A stretch of 11,113 nucleotides of DNA, from positions 1 to 11,113 of the forward strand of contig JAQCAK010000023.1 in the NCBI GenBank assembly GCA_027621895.1, in the 5' to 3' direction. Position numbers and translations under genes: made by a program. Shown here one piece after another: positions 1-8,309 of this stretch; positions within the stretch are counted from its first letter, which is position 1; each line of letters opens with the position of its first letter. This DNA comes from Pseudomonadota bacterium (lineage in GTDB: Bacteria > Pseudomonadota > Gammaproteobacteria > Pseudomonadales > Azotimanducaceae). The notes beneath the pieces are model-generated. The model had not been told where the DNA came from. It did no database searches and saw nothing but the letters and a program-made list of their open reading frames with translations.

Positions 1-596
1 TGCAGCTCGCAGTCGGCGAGCACGGCGCCAGCAAAATTCGCGTCATCCAGCCTCGCATGACTGAGCCGACTGCCGGAATAATCCGCTTCCTCCATCACGC
101 TGGCACTCAGGTTCGCGTAGGCCATATTGCAGTCCGTCAGGCTGCAGCCATGTAACTCGACCCGGCCGCCCACCAGGTGCGCATTGCTCGATTGTGACAG
201 GTCAGCGCCGGTCAGCTGGCAACCGTGGAAGTCGGTCATGTGCAGGTTGCTGTTCGACAGGTCACACAGTGACAGGTCAGTCTCAATGAGTCGGCAGTGG
301 ACGATCCGGGCAAACCGGAAGGGTGTCCCTGATTGGGCGTCGCTATCGTAAAAGGAGCAGTGCCGGACCTCGCAGGTCGTCAACCGTGCACTGCTGAAAC
401 TGCAGTCCCGGAAATCACAATGCTCAAAGTGAACATCAGACAGCTCACAGTCGCTGAAATCCACCGCCTCGAACCTGCACCTGCTGAAGCTGCCGCCCTG
501 CAGCGAAGCCGGAAACCGCTGCGCAGAAATCCGGCAGGACTCAATGAGACAGTCATCACAAAGCTTGCCTGCCGGCAGCGATTTCAGGTCAGGCAC
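1..596 (-). CDS. Pentapeptide-repeat protein, cysteine-rich (C-terminus beyond the left edge)
   Basis: Translating the minus strand from a GTG at 596-594 gives an open frame of 198 codons that leaves the window at base 1 without a stop. From about residue 40 onward it has the five-residue periodicity of pentapeptide repeats, with Leu or Phe at the centre of each turn, e.g. CRFEAVDFSDCELSD, CDFRDCSFSSARLTTCEV, TGADL, MAYANLSAS and LDDANFAGAVLADCEL. Such repeats fold as a right-handed quadrilateral beta-helix. An unusually large share of turns carry Cys. The first ~35 residues are non-repetitive and contain CDDC, then a Cys six residues later. GTG 596 is chosen because in-frame stops lie just upstream, inside the esterase gene, and GAGG sits 5 bases before it. 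The gene starts 7 bases after the esterase stop, so the two are probably co-transcribed. The repeat fold is clear; the function is unknown. Some family members mimic DNA and protect gyrase, but nothing here points to that specifically. Confidence 0.85.
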   Translation of the reverse strand, partial: MPDLKSLPAGKLCDDCLIESCRISAQRFPASLQGGSFSRCRFEAVDFSDCELSDVHFEHCDFRDCSFSSARLTTCEVRHCSFYDSDAQSGTPFRFARIVHCRLIETDLSLCDLSNSNLHMTDFHGCQLTGADLSQSSNAHLVGGRVELHGCSLTDCNMAYANLSASVMEEADYSGSRLSHARLDDANFAGAVLADCEL

Positions 597-601
597 AGGG
601 G

Positions 602-605
602 CCTC
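602..605 (-). promoter_or_regulatory. Shine-Dalgarno GAGG for the pentapeptide-repeat gene
   Basis: GAGG on the minus strand overlaps the esterase TGA stop (606-604) and lies 5 bases before GTG 596. It supports GTG 596 as the start; no in-frame ATG is available before the repeats begin. Confidence 0.5.
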
Positions 606-1518
606 AGCCCAGCGCCCGTTTCAGCTCGGCCGCGGTCAGTGCCATCGCATCCCGCGCGCCCTCCAGCATCTCTGTCAGGCCGAAAAAAGCATGGGTCATG
701 CCGTCGTAGCGTCTGACGGTCACATCGACACCCGCAGCCTGCAGGCGTTCACCGAACGCCTCGCCCTCATCACGCAGCGGATCGAACTCTGCCGTGATAA
801 TCAGGGCAGACGGCATGCCGGACAGGTCCTCGGCCAGCAGGGGTGCGACCAGGTGATGCTGCTCCAGCGCGGGGTCATGACCGATATAGTGGCTGAAAAA
901 CCACTCCATGGTGTCCCTGGTCAACAGGTATCCCTCGGCATTCGAGACATAGGATGGCGTGTCCATTGCGGTGGCCGTGACAGGGTAGATCAGCGCCTGG
1001 AAATGTATGGCCGGGCCGTTCTCATCCCTGGCTTTCAGGCTGACTGCCGCGCCCAGGTTGCCCCCGGCGCTGTCGCCTGCGACAGCAATTCGGGAGGCAT
1101 CAATCCTGAGCCTGTCTGCATTGGCGACCACCCATTCTGTAGCGCGATAGCAGTCGTCGAGCGGCGCAGGGAAGGGTGCCTCTGGTGCCAGCCGATAATG
1201 GACGGAAACCACCGTAAAGCCCGTGGCCTCCGCCAGTTGCCGACAGACGCCATCGTGGGTGTCCAGGTCACCAATCACCCAGCCACCGCCGTGGAAGTAG
1301 ATGATGCAGGGCGTGACGTCATCGTTCGCCCGATAGATTCTGACGGGGATACCGTCGGCGTCGGCGTCTTCCACGTGGTGAATATCTGGCCGCGGCACCA
1401 GCGCCTGCATGCCACGGTACATTTCCCGGGCGTCCGCTGGTGGTACTTCGGTCATCGCCGGGCCCTCTGCCGCGGCCATCTGGGCAAGTAATGCTTCTAG
1501 AGCTGGATCAAGTGGCAT
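604..1518 (-). CDS. Alpha/beta hydrolase, HSL-type (family IV) esterase/lipase
   Basis: A 304-residue hydrolase of the hormone-sensitive-lipase family, which cleaves carboxylic esters of short to medium acyl chains; no signal peptide, so cytoplasmic. The family hallmarks are all visible: oxyanion-hole motif HGGGW (76-80), nucleophile motif GDSAGG with Ser150, acid Asp246 in the AEFDPLRDEG context, and His276 in GMTHAF. A cap region precedes the core, as usual in HSL members. The frame extends upstream to 1611, but that N-terminal stretch is basic and low in family-like sequence, and ATG 1518-1516 has AAGGA 10 bases before it and gives the normal family length, so 1518 is preferred. The pentapeptide-repeat gene follows 7 bases after the stop; a small membrane protein gene is divergent upstream. 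The substrate cannot be told from sequence; esterases are frequent near aliphatic-degradation genes, but this one is not in the P450 gene run. Confidence 0.93.
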   Translation of the reverse strand: MPLDPALEALLAQMAAAEGPAMTEVPPADAREMYRGMQALVPRPDIHHVEDADADGIPVRIYRANDDVTPCIIYFHGGGWVIGDLDTHDGVCRQLAEATGFTVVSVHYRLAPEAPFPAPLDDCYRATEWVVANADRLRIDASRIAVAGDSAGGNLGAAVSLKARDENGPAIHFQALIYPVTATAMDTPSYVSNAEGYLLTRDTMEWFFSHYIGHDPALEQHHLVAPLLAEDLSGMPSALIITAEFDPLRDEGEAFGERLQAAGVDVTVRRYDGMTHAFFGLTEMLEGARDAMALTAAELKRALG

Positions 1519-1528
1519 GTCTGTCAGG

Positions 1529-1533
1529 TCCTT
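1529..1533 (-). promoter_or_regulatory. Shine-Dalgarno AAGGA for the esterase gene
   Basis: AAGGA on the minus strand, 10 bases before ATG 1518. It decides in favour of the inner start over the open frame's extension to 1611. The spacing is slightly long. Confidence 0.45.
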
Positions 1534-1635
1534 GCTTTTTTTATGATTAGTTGGTGTTGAGTTTCCAGTCAGATTCCCGGGAGTGTAAGCTACCGCTCTT
1601 CGAATCACCAACCAGGCCGGCCCTCAGCTGACAGC

Positions 1636-1923
1636 ATGCTCAAGAATCCACAGATACGGCGATTTATCTCGGCATCCTGCTTTGCAGGTGCGTTTATCTG
1701 GGTTGCGATCACCCACTTTGACGTTGATCCGGAAGTGGTCTGGGTACTGTTCCTGGTGTCGTTTGTTTTTGTGGGAGCGATGATCGTGCTGGGTCTGGCA
1801 GGGGCACCGCTGGTGCGGCTGTTCAATCGGAAATCGACCATGCTGTCGAGACTTGATGAATTGTCGGATGAGGCCGGGAAGGCTCCAGCCGATGGGGAAG
1901 AGGGATCAGACAGATCCGGCTAG
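1636..1923 (+). CDS. Small two-helix inner-membrane protein of unknown function
   Basis: A 95-residue protein that is not recognised. A short basic N-terminus (KNPQIRR) is followed by a hydrophobic segment (about 10-27), a short acidic loop (DVDPE), a second hydrophobic segment (about 34-57), a basic RLFNRK patch and an acidic, polar tail of some 30 residues. The positive-inside rule predicts both ends in the cytoplasm and the acidic loop in the periplasm. This charge pattern argues that the frame is genuine rather than chance. ATG 1636 has no clear Shine-Dalgarno sequence. The TAG stop overlaps the lepB stop by 4 bases in convergent orientation, so the two transcripts would overlap at their 3' ends. 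The esterase gene is divergent upstream across 117 bases. Confidence 0.65.
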   Translation: MLKNPQIRRFISASCFAGAFIWVAITHFDVDPEVVWVLFLVSFVFVGAMIVLGLAGAPLVRLFNRKSTMLSRLDELSDEAGKAPADGEEGSDRSG

Positions 1924-2693
1924 TCGAATTCGAGTGGTTTGATGAATCGATCCAGACGCGGCAGGTAGTAGTCCTCGTAGTCAACAGAGAAGGCAATGGT
2001 ATGTGCCCGGCCCGTAATCCGGTCTCTCGAGATCAGGCCGATAACCCGGGAATCCGCACTGTTGTCCCGGTTGTCACCCAGCATCAGGTAGTGATCATCA
2101 GGCACTTCAACGGGGCCAAAGCTGTTGTAATCATTAGGCTCTGACGGACGCATCATCACCGGATGGCGGTGGCCATCGAACTGTTCGTAAAAAAACGCGT
2201 GGTTGGTTCGCTGGTAGAGATCCAGCTGTTTGATGATTTCGATATCCAGCTGCCCGTAATTTGCCGGTTCATGGTTAATGTACAGCTGGTTGTTGCGCAT
2301 GCTGACCACGTCACCGGGGACCCCGATCACGCGTTTGATCAGCAGTTTGTCATCGCGGGGGGAATAGAAGGTGACGATCTCGCCGCGGCTGGGATCACTC
2401 CAGCGACCCACTTCCCAGCTGGTAAAAGGCACCTTCAGATCGTAGGCCAGCTTGTTCACAACGACTCGATCACCCTCGAGGATCGTTGGTTTCATGGAGC
2501 CAGTGGGAACCTGGTTCCAGTCAGCAACAGCTGACCGGAAAACCACCATGATGATCAGGAACATGATCAGGGTTCGGAACTCAGTCCAGAAAACCTGGAG
2601 TTTGAGTTTAGTGGACTGGAGCAGTTCTCGCAGGTAGCTCTGCTCTGGCTTGAATTCCTGGTTCACAAGAAAAAGCTCACTCTGGTTAGACAC
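1920..2693 (-). CDS. lepB: Signal peptidase I
   Basis: A 257-residue type I signal peptidase that removes signal peptides from proteins exported by Sec or Tat, acting at the periplasmic face of the inner membrane. One hydrophobic anchor is seen (about 41-57), directly followed by the catalytic serine motif PTGSMKPT (Ser66). The general-base lysine is Lys120 in LIKRVIGVPGD, and the conserved box GDNRDNSADSR spans 206-216. The Ser/Lys dyad is intact. Unlike the E. coli enzyme, which has two N-terminal membrane segments, only one is visible, after a roughly 40-residue polar N-terminus presumed cytoplasmic. The start is GTG 2693 with a weak AGGA just upstream; no better in-frame start precedes the anchor. 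The gene stands alone here, without lepA or rnc. It is divergent from the FHA gene and convergent with the small membrane protein gene. Confidence 0.96.
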   Translation of the reverse strand: MSNQSELFLVNQEFKPEQSYLRELLQSTKLKLQVFWTEFRTLIMFLIIMVVFRSAVADWNQVPTGSMKPTILEGDRVVVNKLAYDLKVPFTSWEVGRWSDPSRGEIVTFYSPRDDKLLIKRVIGVPGDVVSMRNNQLYINHEPANYGQLDIEIIKQLDLYQRTNHAFFYEQFDGHRHPVMMRPSEPNDYNSFGPVEVPDDHYLMLGDNRDNSADSRVIGLISRDRITGRAHTIAFSVDYEDYYLPRLDRFIKPLEFD

Positions 2694-2757
2694 GTGTCCT
2701 GACGACTCCGGTCAGTCTAACCAACGTATCCTGGCTTGTCATCGCTGCGACCCCCTG

Positions 2758-2796
2758 TTGTGGAAGCTGTACAATTCGGGATATCACCTGTAATCT
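2758..2796 (+). promoter_or_regulatory. Weak candidate sigma-70 promoter for the FHA gene
   Basis: Two overlapping weak matches lie in the 155-base lepB/FHA divergent gap. One is TTGTGG (2758-2763) with TATCAC (2782-2787) at 18-base spacing. The other is TGTACA (2768-2773) with TAATCT (2791-2796) at 17-base spacing. Each matches the consensus only partly, so this is a candidate region rather than a mapped promoter. The lepB promoter should also lie in this gap, but no convincing minus-strand match was seen. Confidence 0.2.
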
Positions 2797-2834
2797 AAGT
2801 GAGAAACATGCACTAAGCTATTGATCTTACGACG

Positions 2835-2840
2835 AAAAGG
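2835..2840 (+). promoter_or_regulatory. Shine-Dalgarno AAAAGG for the FHA gene
   Basis: The frame opens with adjacent GTG (2846) and ATG (2849) codons. AAAAGG ends 8 bases before the ATG and 5 before the GTG, which favours ATG 2849 as the start. Confidence 0.45.
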
Positions 2841-2848
2841 TTCGGGTG

Positions 2849-3484
2849 ATGCTGAAAATTCAATTCAAAGACGGTAGTGGCAATCCCATTGCGCTTGAGG
2901 CTCCGGGTAAAACCATCGGCCAGGGGAGCGTCAATGACCTGGTCATCGACAGGGATGGTGTCAATGGTTTCCATGCCGACATCAAGGTCGAGGGAGATCA
3001 GGTTGTCATTACCGATATCAATACCGCGACCGGCACCTATGTGAACGGTGACAGGATTTCGGGCCCGACCAATCTGCGTGCCGGTGACGTGATCAGGATC
3101 CAGGACGTCGAACTGGAGATCACGGCAGAAGATCCGGCCGGGGGTGGCAAAACACTGGTGCTCTCGGGTACCGCGCTCATGGAGGTTGGCTCAAACAGCT
3201 GGTCACTGGTCGCCGACTCGGGTCCGGAGAAAGGGCAGGTCATCCCGGTTATTGAGCGTACGGAAATCGGCCGCGCCCTGGAATGCGATATCTCAATCCT
3301 GGAGCCGGCCCTGTCACGCAAGCACGCGGAACTGGAGCCGGACGGCGACAGGCTGATTATCCGCGATCTGGGTTCCATCAATGGTACCTGGGTCAACGCC
3401 GAGAAGGTCGAAGAGAAAGAACTCAAGGACGGCGACGTCATTCAGTTCGACAAGATCAGGTTTATCGTTTCGGCACCGCTTTAG
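2849..3484 (+). CDS. Tandem FHA-domain protein
   Basis: A 211-residue soluble protein made of two forkhead-associated domains joined by a short Gly-rich linker (about 95-102). FHA domains bind phosphothreonine peptides and act as adaptors in Ser/Thr-kinase signalling, secretion control and cell-envelope processes. Domain 2 (about 118-208) is canonical: Gly141-Arg142, SRKH (156-159) and NGTWVN (178-183). Domain 1 (about 1-93) has the same fold pattern but has lost the ligand-binding positions: GR is GQ (24-25), the SxxH serine is Asn39, and the NGT asparagine is Thr61, while TYVNG is kept. It may therefore be structural or bind something else. No kinase, phosphatase or other catalytic segment is attached and none is encoded in this window. 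The stop is 8 bases from the stop of the convergent threonine ammonia-lyase gene. A start at GTG 2846 would add one residue. Confidence 0.92.
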   Translation: MLKIQFKDGSGNPIALEAPGKTIGQGSVNDLVIDRDGVNGFHADIKVEGDQVVITDINTATGTYVNGDRISGPTNLRAGDVIRIQDVELEITAEDPAGGGKTLVLSGTALMEVGSNSWSLVADSGPEKGQVIPVIERTEIGRALECDISILEPALSRKHAELEPDGDRLIIRDLGSINGTWVNAEKVEEKELKDGDVIQFDKIRFIVSAPL

Positions 3485-3492
3485 TGCCGTGA

Positions 3493-4710
3493 CTACAGGC
3501 GGGGATAACCTGCCTGCTCCAGGGCTCTCTCGATCTCTTCCAGGTGGACCCTGTCACGGGTTTCCACGGTGACCGAGATACCCACCTGGCCGATGGGTGC
3601 TCGCGGCGATATCCGGTGGTGAATCACCTCAAGAATGTTGGCGCCGTTCTGGCGAAAGACTGACAGCAATCCTTCCAGCTTACCGGGCCTGTCCTGTACC
3701 ACGGTCTCTATCCGGAACACTCGGCCGTCAAAGGCCAGTCCCTGTTCGATGATTCGCGTCAGCAGATTCACATCGATGTTACCGCCCGAGATCACCGACA
3801 CCACGGTCTTGCCCCGCAGCTGCGGCAGCCGATTGTTGACCAGTGCAGCCAGCGGTGTGGCAGCGGCGCCTTCCACGACCGTTTTTTCGATTTCCAGCAT
3901 CAGCATGATTGCATTGGCGATCTCGTCACTGGTGACGGCAACCACCTCATCGACCATGGCATTAACGATCTTCAGGTTGTCTGCTGAAACCTGCCTGACG
4001 GCAATTCCGTCTGCGATAACCGGTGCCGGCGCAACCATGACGGGCTGTCCTGCCTGCAGCGCCTGGTGCATGCCCTGGCAGCTGGCTTCTTCAATGCCGA
4101 TGACCTGGACATCCGGCGCCTGGGACTTGATCGCCATGGCGATACCCGCCAGCAGGCCGCCACCGCCCACGGGGACCAGGACAGCATCGATCTGGCCGTG
4201 AGTCGGGTCTTCAATGATCTCCAGCCCCACGGTGCCCTGGCCAGCTGCGATCAGCGGGTCGTCGAAAGGATGGATGTAAACCCGCTGTTCTTCCGCCACG
4301 ATTTCCCTGGATGTCGCCATCGCATCATCGAAAGTGTCACCGGCCAGGATCACTTCCGCCCCCCAGTGCTCTGTCGAGCGGATTTTCACGATCGGGCTGT
4401 ATCGTGGCATGACAATCTTCACTGATATCCCAAGGCGACCGGCGTGATAGGCCAGCGCCTGGGCATGGTTGCCCGCGCTGGCAGCAATAACGCCCCGGGC
4501 TTTTTCCTCAGGGCTCAGGTGAAGCAGCCTGTTCAGGGCGCCGCGTTCCTTGAAGGAACCGGTCATCTGCAGGTTTTCCAGTTTAAACAGCGCCTTGCAG
4601 CCTGTGAGATCTGACAGGGTCCGTGAATGGGTCATGGGTGTATGTCGGACATGTGTGCCGATGTTCTGCCTGGCCTGCTGTATGTCCTGGTGACTGAATG
4701 CGTAGTTCAT
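3493..4710 (-). CDS. ilvA: Threonine ammonia-lyase (threonine dehydratase) with C-terminal ACT domain
   Basis: A 405-residue PLP enzyme of fold type II that deaminates L-threonine to 2-oxobutanoate and ammonia, the entry step to isoleucine. Visible motifs are the PLP lysine Lys54 in GSFKERGA, the substrate loop SAGNH (78-82), the phosphate-binding glycine loop GGGGL (182-186) and SGGN (309-312). A single ACT domain (about 331-405, RIETVVQDRPGKLEGLL...) suggests amino-acid effector binding. The length matches the medium-form enzymes with one ACT-like domain, rather than the ~510-residue biosynthetic form with two regulatory repeats, so the role could be biosynthetic or catabolic. Serine may also be a substrate. 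ATG 4710 overlaps the permease stop as ATGA, so translation is probably coupled to the ABC genes. No other isoleucine genes lie nearby. It ends the long minus-strand gene run. Confidence 0.94.
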   Translation of the reverse strand: MNYAFSHQDIQQARQNIGTHVRHTPMTHSRTLSDLTGCKALFKLENLQMTGSFKERGALNRLLHLSPEEKARGVIAASAGNHAQALAYHAGRLGISVKIVMPRYSPIVKIRSTEHWGAEVILAGDTFDDAMATSREIVAEEQRVYIHPFDDPLIAAGQGTVGLEIIEDPTHGQIDAVLVPVGGGGLLAGIAMAIKSQAPDVQVIGIEEASCQGMHQALQAGQPVMVAPAPVIADGIAVRQVSADNLKIVNAMVDEVVAVTSDEIANAIMLMLEIEKTVVEGAAATPLAALVNNRLPQLRGKTVVSVISGGNIDVNLLTRIIEQGLAFDGRVFRIETVVQDRPGKLEGLLSVFRQNGANILEVIHHRISPRAPIGQVGISVTVETRDRVHLEEIERALEQAGYPRL

Positions 4711-6247
4711 GACGCCCGCCCTGAAGCGGTCCCGCGGGTGCTCACCGGTGCGCGCAGCAATCGATAAATTTCCCGCAGGCCCGGCGGCTTGCCGGTCATC
4801 AGGATACCAATACGGAAAACCTTGGCGGCGAGCCAGAATGCGGCCACGATCGAAACCACCATGAGCAGGGTAGTGGTTATGTATTCGCTGACGGCGGGTG
4901 GTCCCGCGGCACGGTTCATCATGACAAAAGGTGTCAGCGGTGGAATGTAGGACATGACCTGGGCCAGGGTGCTGTTAGGGTCCCGGCCAATGGGGATCAT
5001 CATCAGGATAGGCAGAATCTGGATCATCTGCACCGGCAGTATCAGGTTCTGGGCTTCCTTCAGGTTATTGCACAGTGAACCCAGGCCGACCAGCAGGGCC
5101 GCATAGAAAAGATAGCCAAGCAGGAAGTAGACCAGGAATGAAAGCAGCAGCCAGGGCTCAGCCAGTACGGAAGACAGGTCCAGTGGCAGCTCGACGCCGA
5201 GCAAAGCGGGTACGCCCAGGAAAAACACCAGCGCCATCACGATCCATGAAAGGATAATCGTCAGTCCGGTGGCGGCGATACCCAGGATCTTGCCGCCCAT
5301 CAGCATGACCGGTGACACGGAGGACAGCAGCACCTCAATCAGCTTGTTGGATTTTTCCTCGATGGTATTGGTCAGCAGCATCTGGGTATTGATCAGTATG
5401 GAAATCCAAAGGAAATAGACAAACCCGACCGGCGCCCACTGCCTGGCGATGTCGGTGTTATCAACCTGTGCTTCCAGACCATCCTCATCCAGTTTGATGC
5501 CTTCAAACTCGGTCTGCTGGTTTATCCACGCCGCGGTTTCCTCATCAATGTTTTTTTCCAGGAGGCGCCGGTCCCGGACAATGCGGTTAACGATCCGCCC
5601 GTACCAGTTCTGCAGATCCAGGTCTGTCAGATTGTTTGAAACGTACCTGCCACCTGCGCTCTCGTTCACCGGGTCAGCGCCCAGGATAAAATAGGCGAAC
5701 AGTGAACCCGAATTGATCTGCTGGTTAAGCGTTTCGATATCGCCGCTGTGTTCCATGAGAACAAAGCGATTGCTGGAGATCCGGGCAGAGAGATCAGCCC
5801 TGGCGCCGGGTGTCAGTTTCTGCCACCAGTCGCGGATAAGCACCCGGTGATCACTCAGGTGAGCGACCCAGCGATTCCCCAGCGCCTCCGGCGGTGCTGA
5901 GCCGGTAAGAATTGACGCGACTGCCTCGTCGATGCCCGTTTCACCCAGCACCCGTATTTCGGGCAGGACTTTAGCCAGTTCGGGGAGCAGGGCTTCTTCC
6001 CGTCCCTTGCGTAAATCGGTAAACAGATAGCGAAAGTCCCGTCTGCTGATTTCAGCCTGAACTTCGCTGCCGAGCCAGTTGGACTCGTCGATGACAGCGT
6101 AGCTTTTTGCAGACCGGGTTGATTCGATGATCAGTGGCACTACCGCGACCAGCACCAGCACCACCGGCATCATCAGGATGCCAATCCAGAATCCCTTGGT
6201 CCGGACATTCTCCAGGAACTCTCGCAACGAAATCAGCAGCATGCGTT

Positions 6248-6251
<4 letters not shown>
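4707..6251 (-). CDS. ABC-2 / NatB-type transporter permease
   Basis: A 514-residue inner-membrane permease of the NatB-like ABC-2 family. One N-terminal membrane helix (about 20-43) is followed by a large, mostly polar periplasmic domain (about 44-270) and a block of about five to six hydrophobic helices (about 272-480). The conserved cytoplasmic EEKSNK-LIEVLLSSV motif (298-312), typical of the NatB coupling region, lies after the first helix of this block. With the ATPase encoded just upstream it should form an exporter. NatAB of Bacillus exports sodium, but most proteobacterial members have no known substrate, so none is assigned. The start is GTG 6251, overlapping the ATPase stop as GTGA; an ATG three codons further in (6242) is the alternative. 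Its own stop overlaps the ilvA start as ATGA. Confidence 0.9.
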
Positions 6252-7140
<889 letters not shown>

Positions 7141-7144
<4 letters not shown>

Positions 7145-8094
7145 GACCCGGGAACCAGCTGTGCCAGGTGTTCACAAACCTCGGTAATGAAGCGCTGTCG
7201 ATAGCTGCGGGTCACACAGCTGGAGTGTGGCGTAATCATGACTTTTTCATGCTGCCAGAGGGGTGAATCCGGTGGCAGGGGTTCCTCGTCGGTGACGTCC
7301 AGGTAGGCGCCTCCAAGATGATCCAGTGCTGCCAGCAGGTCGGCACTGCGCAGCGAGCCGCCACGGCCGAAACTGTAAACGAAGGCGTTTTCCCTGCAGC
7401 CAAGCAACCTGTCCCTGGACATGAAGCCTTCAGTGGTTTCATCGCCCGGCAGCAGCAGCACGACATGGTCTGCCATTGGCAGCACCTCATCCAGCTGCGC
7501 CGTGCCGACAACCCGGGCCGGGCTGCCAGGGTCACTGTCTGACGCGGCGGGCGTGCGACGAACGCCGATCACGCGGGCACCGAAGGCGTGAACAAGCCGG
7601 GCACAGGCCTGCCCGATATTGCCGTAGCCAATAATCAGTACGGTCTGATCGGCGAGCAGCGGGCAGCCTGTCTGCAGGTTTCTGTCCCAGTGTCTTTCTT
7701 CGAAATTGGCCAGCATGGTTTTCATGCGCCGATTCATGAACAACAGCGCTTCCACCAGGGACTCAGCCAGCACCGGGCCGTGGAAGGTGCCATGGCTGAT
7801 GCTGACCCGGCCTGCAGGGTCCGGCGAGACCCAGTCCCTGCCGGCTGCCGGGGTCATTATCCGGGACAGTGCCGGACAGGCAGCATACCAGTCGGATTCA
7901 AAGTTCCAGGTGAGTACCAGTTCGGCGCTGTGGGCCTGTGCCAGGAAACTGCTCACTGATGAGTGGCAGGTGACACTGATGTCTCCTGACAGCTCTCTTA
8001 TCGGCGAGAGATCGGCGTCCTCGACGTCGTTCCAGAGCATCGTGTGAACGTTAAGCAAGCTGTTACCTGGTTTTATCGCTGGAAATGGCTTCAT
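7141..8094 (-). CDS. D-2-hydroxyacid dehydrogenase family protein
   Basis: An up to 317-residue oxidoreductase of the D-isomer-specific 2-hydroxyacid dehydrogenase family, which interconverts 2-oxo acids and D-2-hydroxy acids. Visible are the Rossmann loop GYGNIG (156-161), Arg244 in SFGRGGSL, Glu271 in DEEPLP and His290 in TPHSS, so the catalytic triad is complete. After the second Rossmann strand the sequence is VRRT (178-181) with no acidic residue, which suggests NADP(H) rather than NAD(H), as in glyoxylate/hydroxypyruvate reductases. The start is uncertain. ATG 8094 overlaps the upstream small gene by 32 bases and has no ribosome site. TTG 8058, with AGG 7 bases before it, starts 4 bases after that gene's stop and opens right at the presumed first beta-strand; ATG 8040 is a third option. 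The substrate is unknown. The stop overlaps the ATPase start. Confidence 0.85.
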
Positions 8095-8284
8095 TCAGAC
8101 GATACTTGTTGATGATGTCACGGACCTGGCGCGTGTCCTGGCTGTCTTTTGCCAGGATACCCTTGATATGGGTTTCAACCAGCGCGGCCGGACTGTCGTA
8201 CACTGCGACTGTCTCGCCGTCTTTCTCGATGATCACCTGTCGGTCATCGCCCTCGCCACGGTAGAAGAGTCGCGTCCTGTTCAT
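8063..8284 (-). CDS. Conserved-looking small protein of unknown function between P450 and dehydrogenase genes
   Basis: A 73-residue, charged, soluble protein that is not recognised. The first half alternates hydrophobic and polar residues with Gly/Asp turns (RGEGDD, EKDGET), suggesting a small beta-sheet. The second half (about 33-65) looks helical and amphipathic. There are no cysteines or histidine clusters to suggest a metal site, apart from a single His at 39. ATG 8284 has AGGGA 8 bases before it, and the gene starts 25 bases after the P450 stop, so it is very likely a real co-transcribed gene. Its place between the electron-transfer/P450 block and the dehydrogenase suggests an accessory role, but that is inference only. 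Confidence 0.7.
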   Translation of the reverse strand: MNRTRLFYRGEGDDRQVIIEKDGETVAVYDSPAALVETHIKGILAKDSQDTRQVRDIINKYRLNEAISSDKTR

Positions 8285-8309
8285 CAGAGCAGTCCCTGCC
8301 GGTCAGGTT

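Noticed and set aside
544..1491. A 315-codon open frame on the plus strand opposite the esterase gene
   Set aside because: It is antisense to a gene with a full HSL catalytic triad, and its translation shows no recognisable domain. Long antisense frames are expected in GC-rich coding DNA.
1551..1611. TTGGTG (1551-1556) and CACCAA (1606-1611) as a possible operator in the esterase/membrane-protein gap
   Set aside because: The arms are only 6 bases and nearly 50 bases apart; chance is the simpler explanation. No convincing -35/-10 pair was found there either.
1605..1841. A 78-codon minus-strand frame opposite the small membrane protein gene
   Set aside because: Its composition (Thr/Asn/Pro rich, low complexity) looks like a shadow, whereas the plus-strand frame has two coherent membrane segments with a sensible charge pattern.
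3485..3492. A possible bidirectional terminator between the FHA and ilvA genes
   Set aside because: Only 8 bases separate the stops and no stem with a T-run is visible there; termination must use sequence inside the genes or be Rho-dependent.
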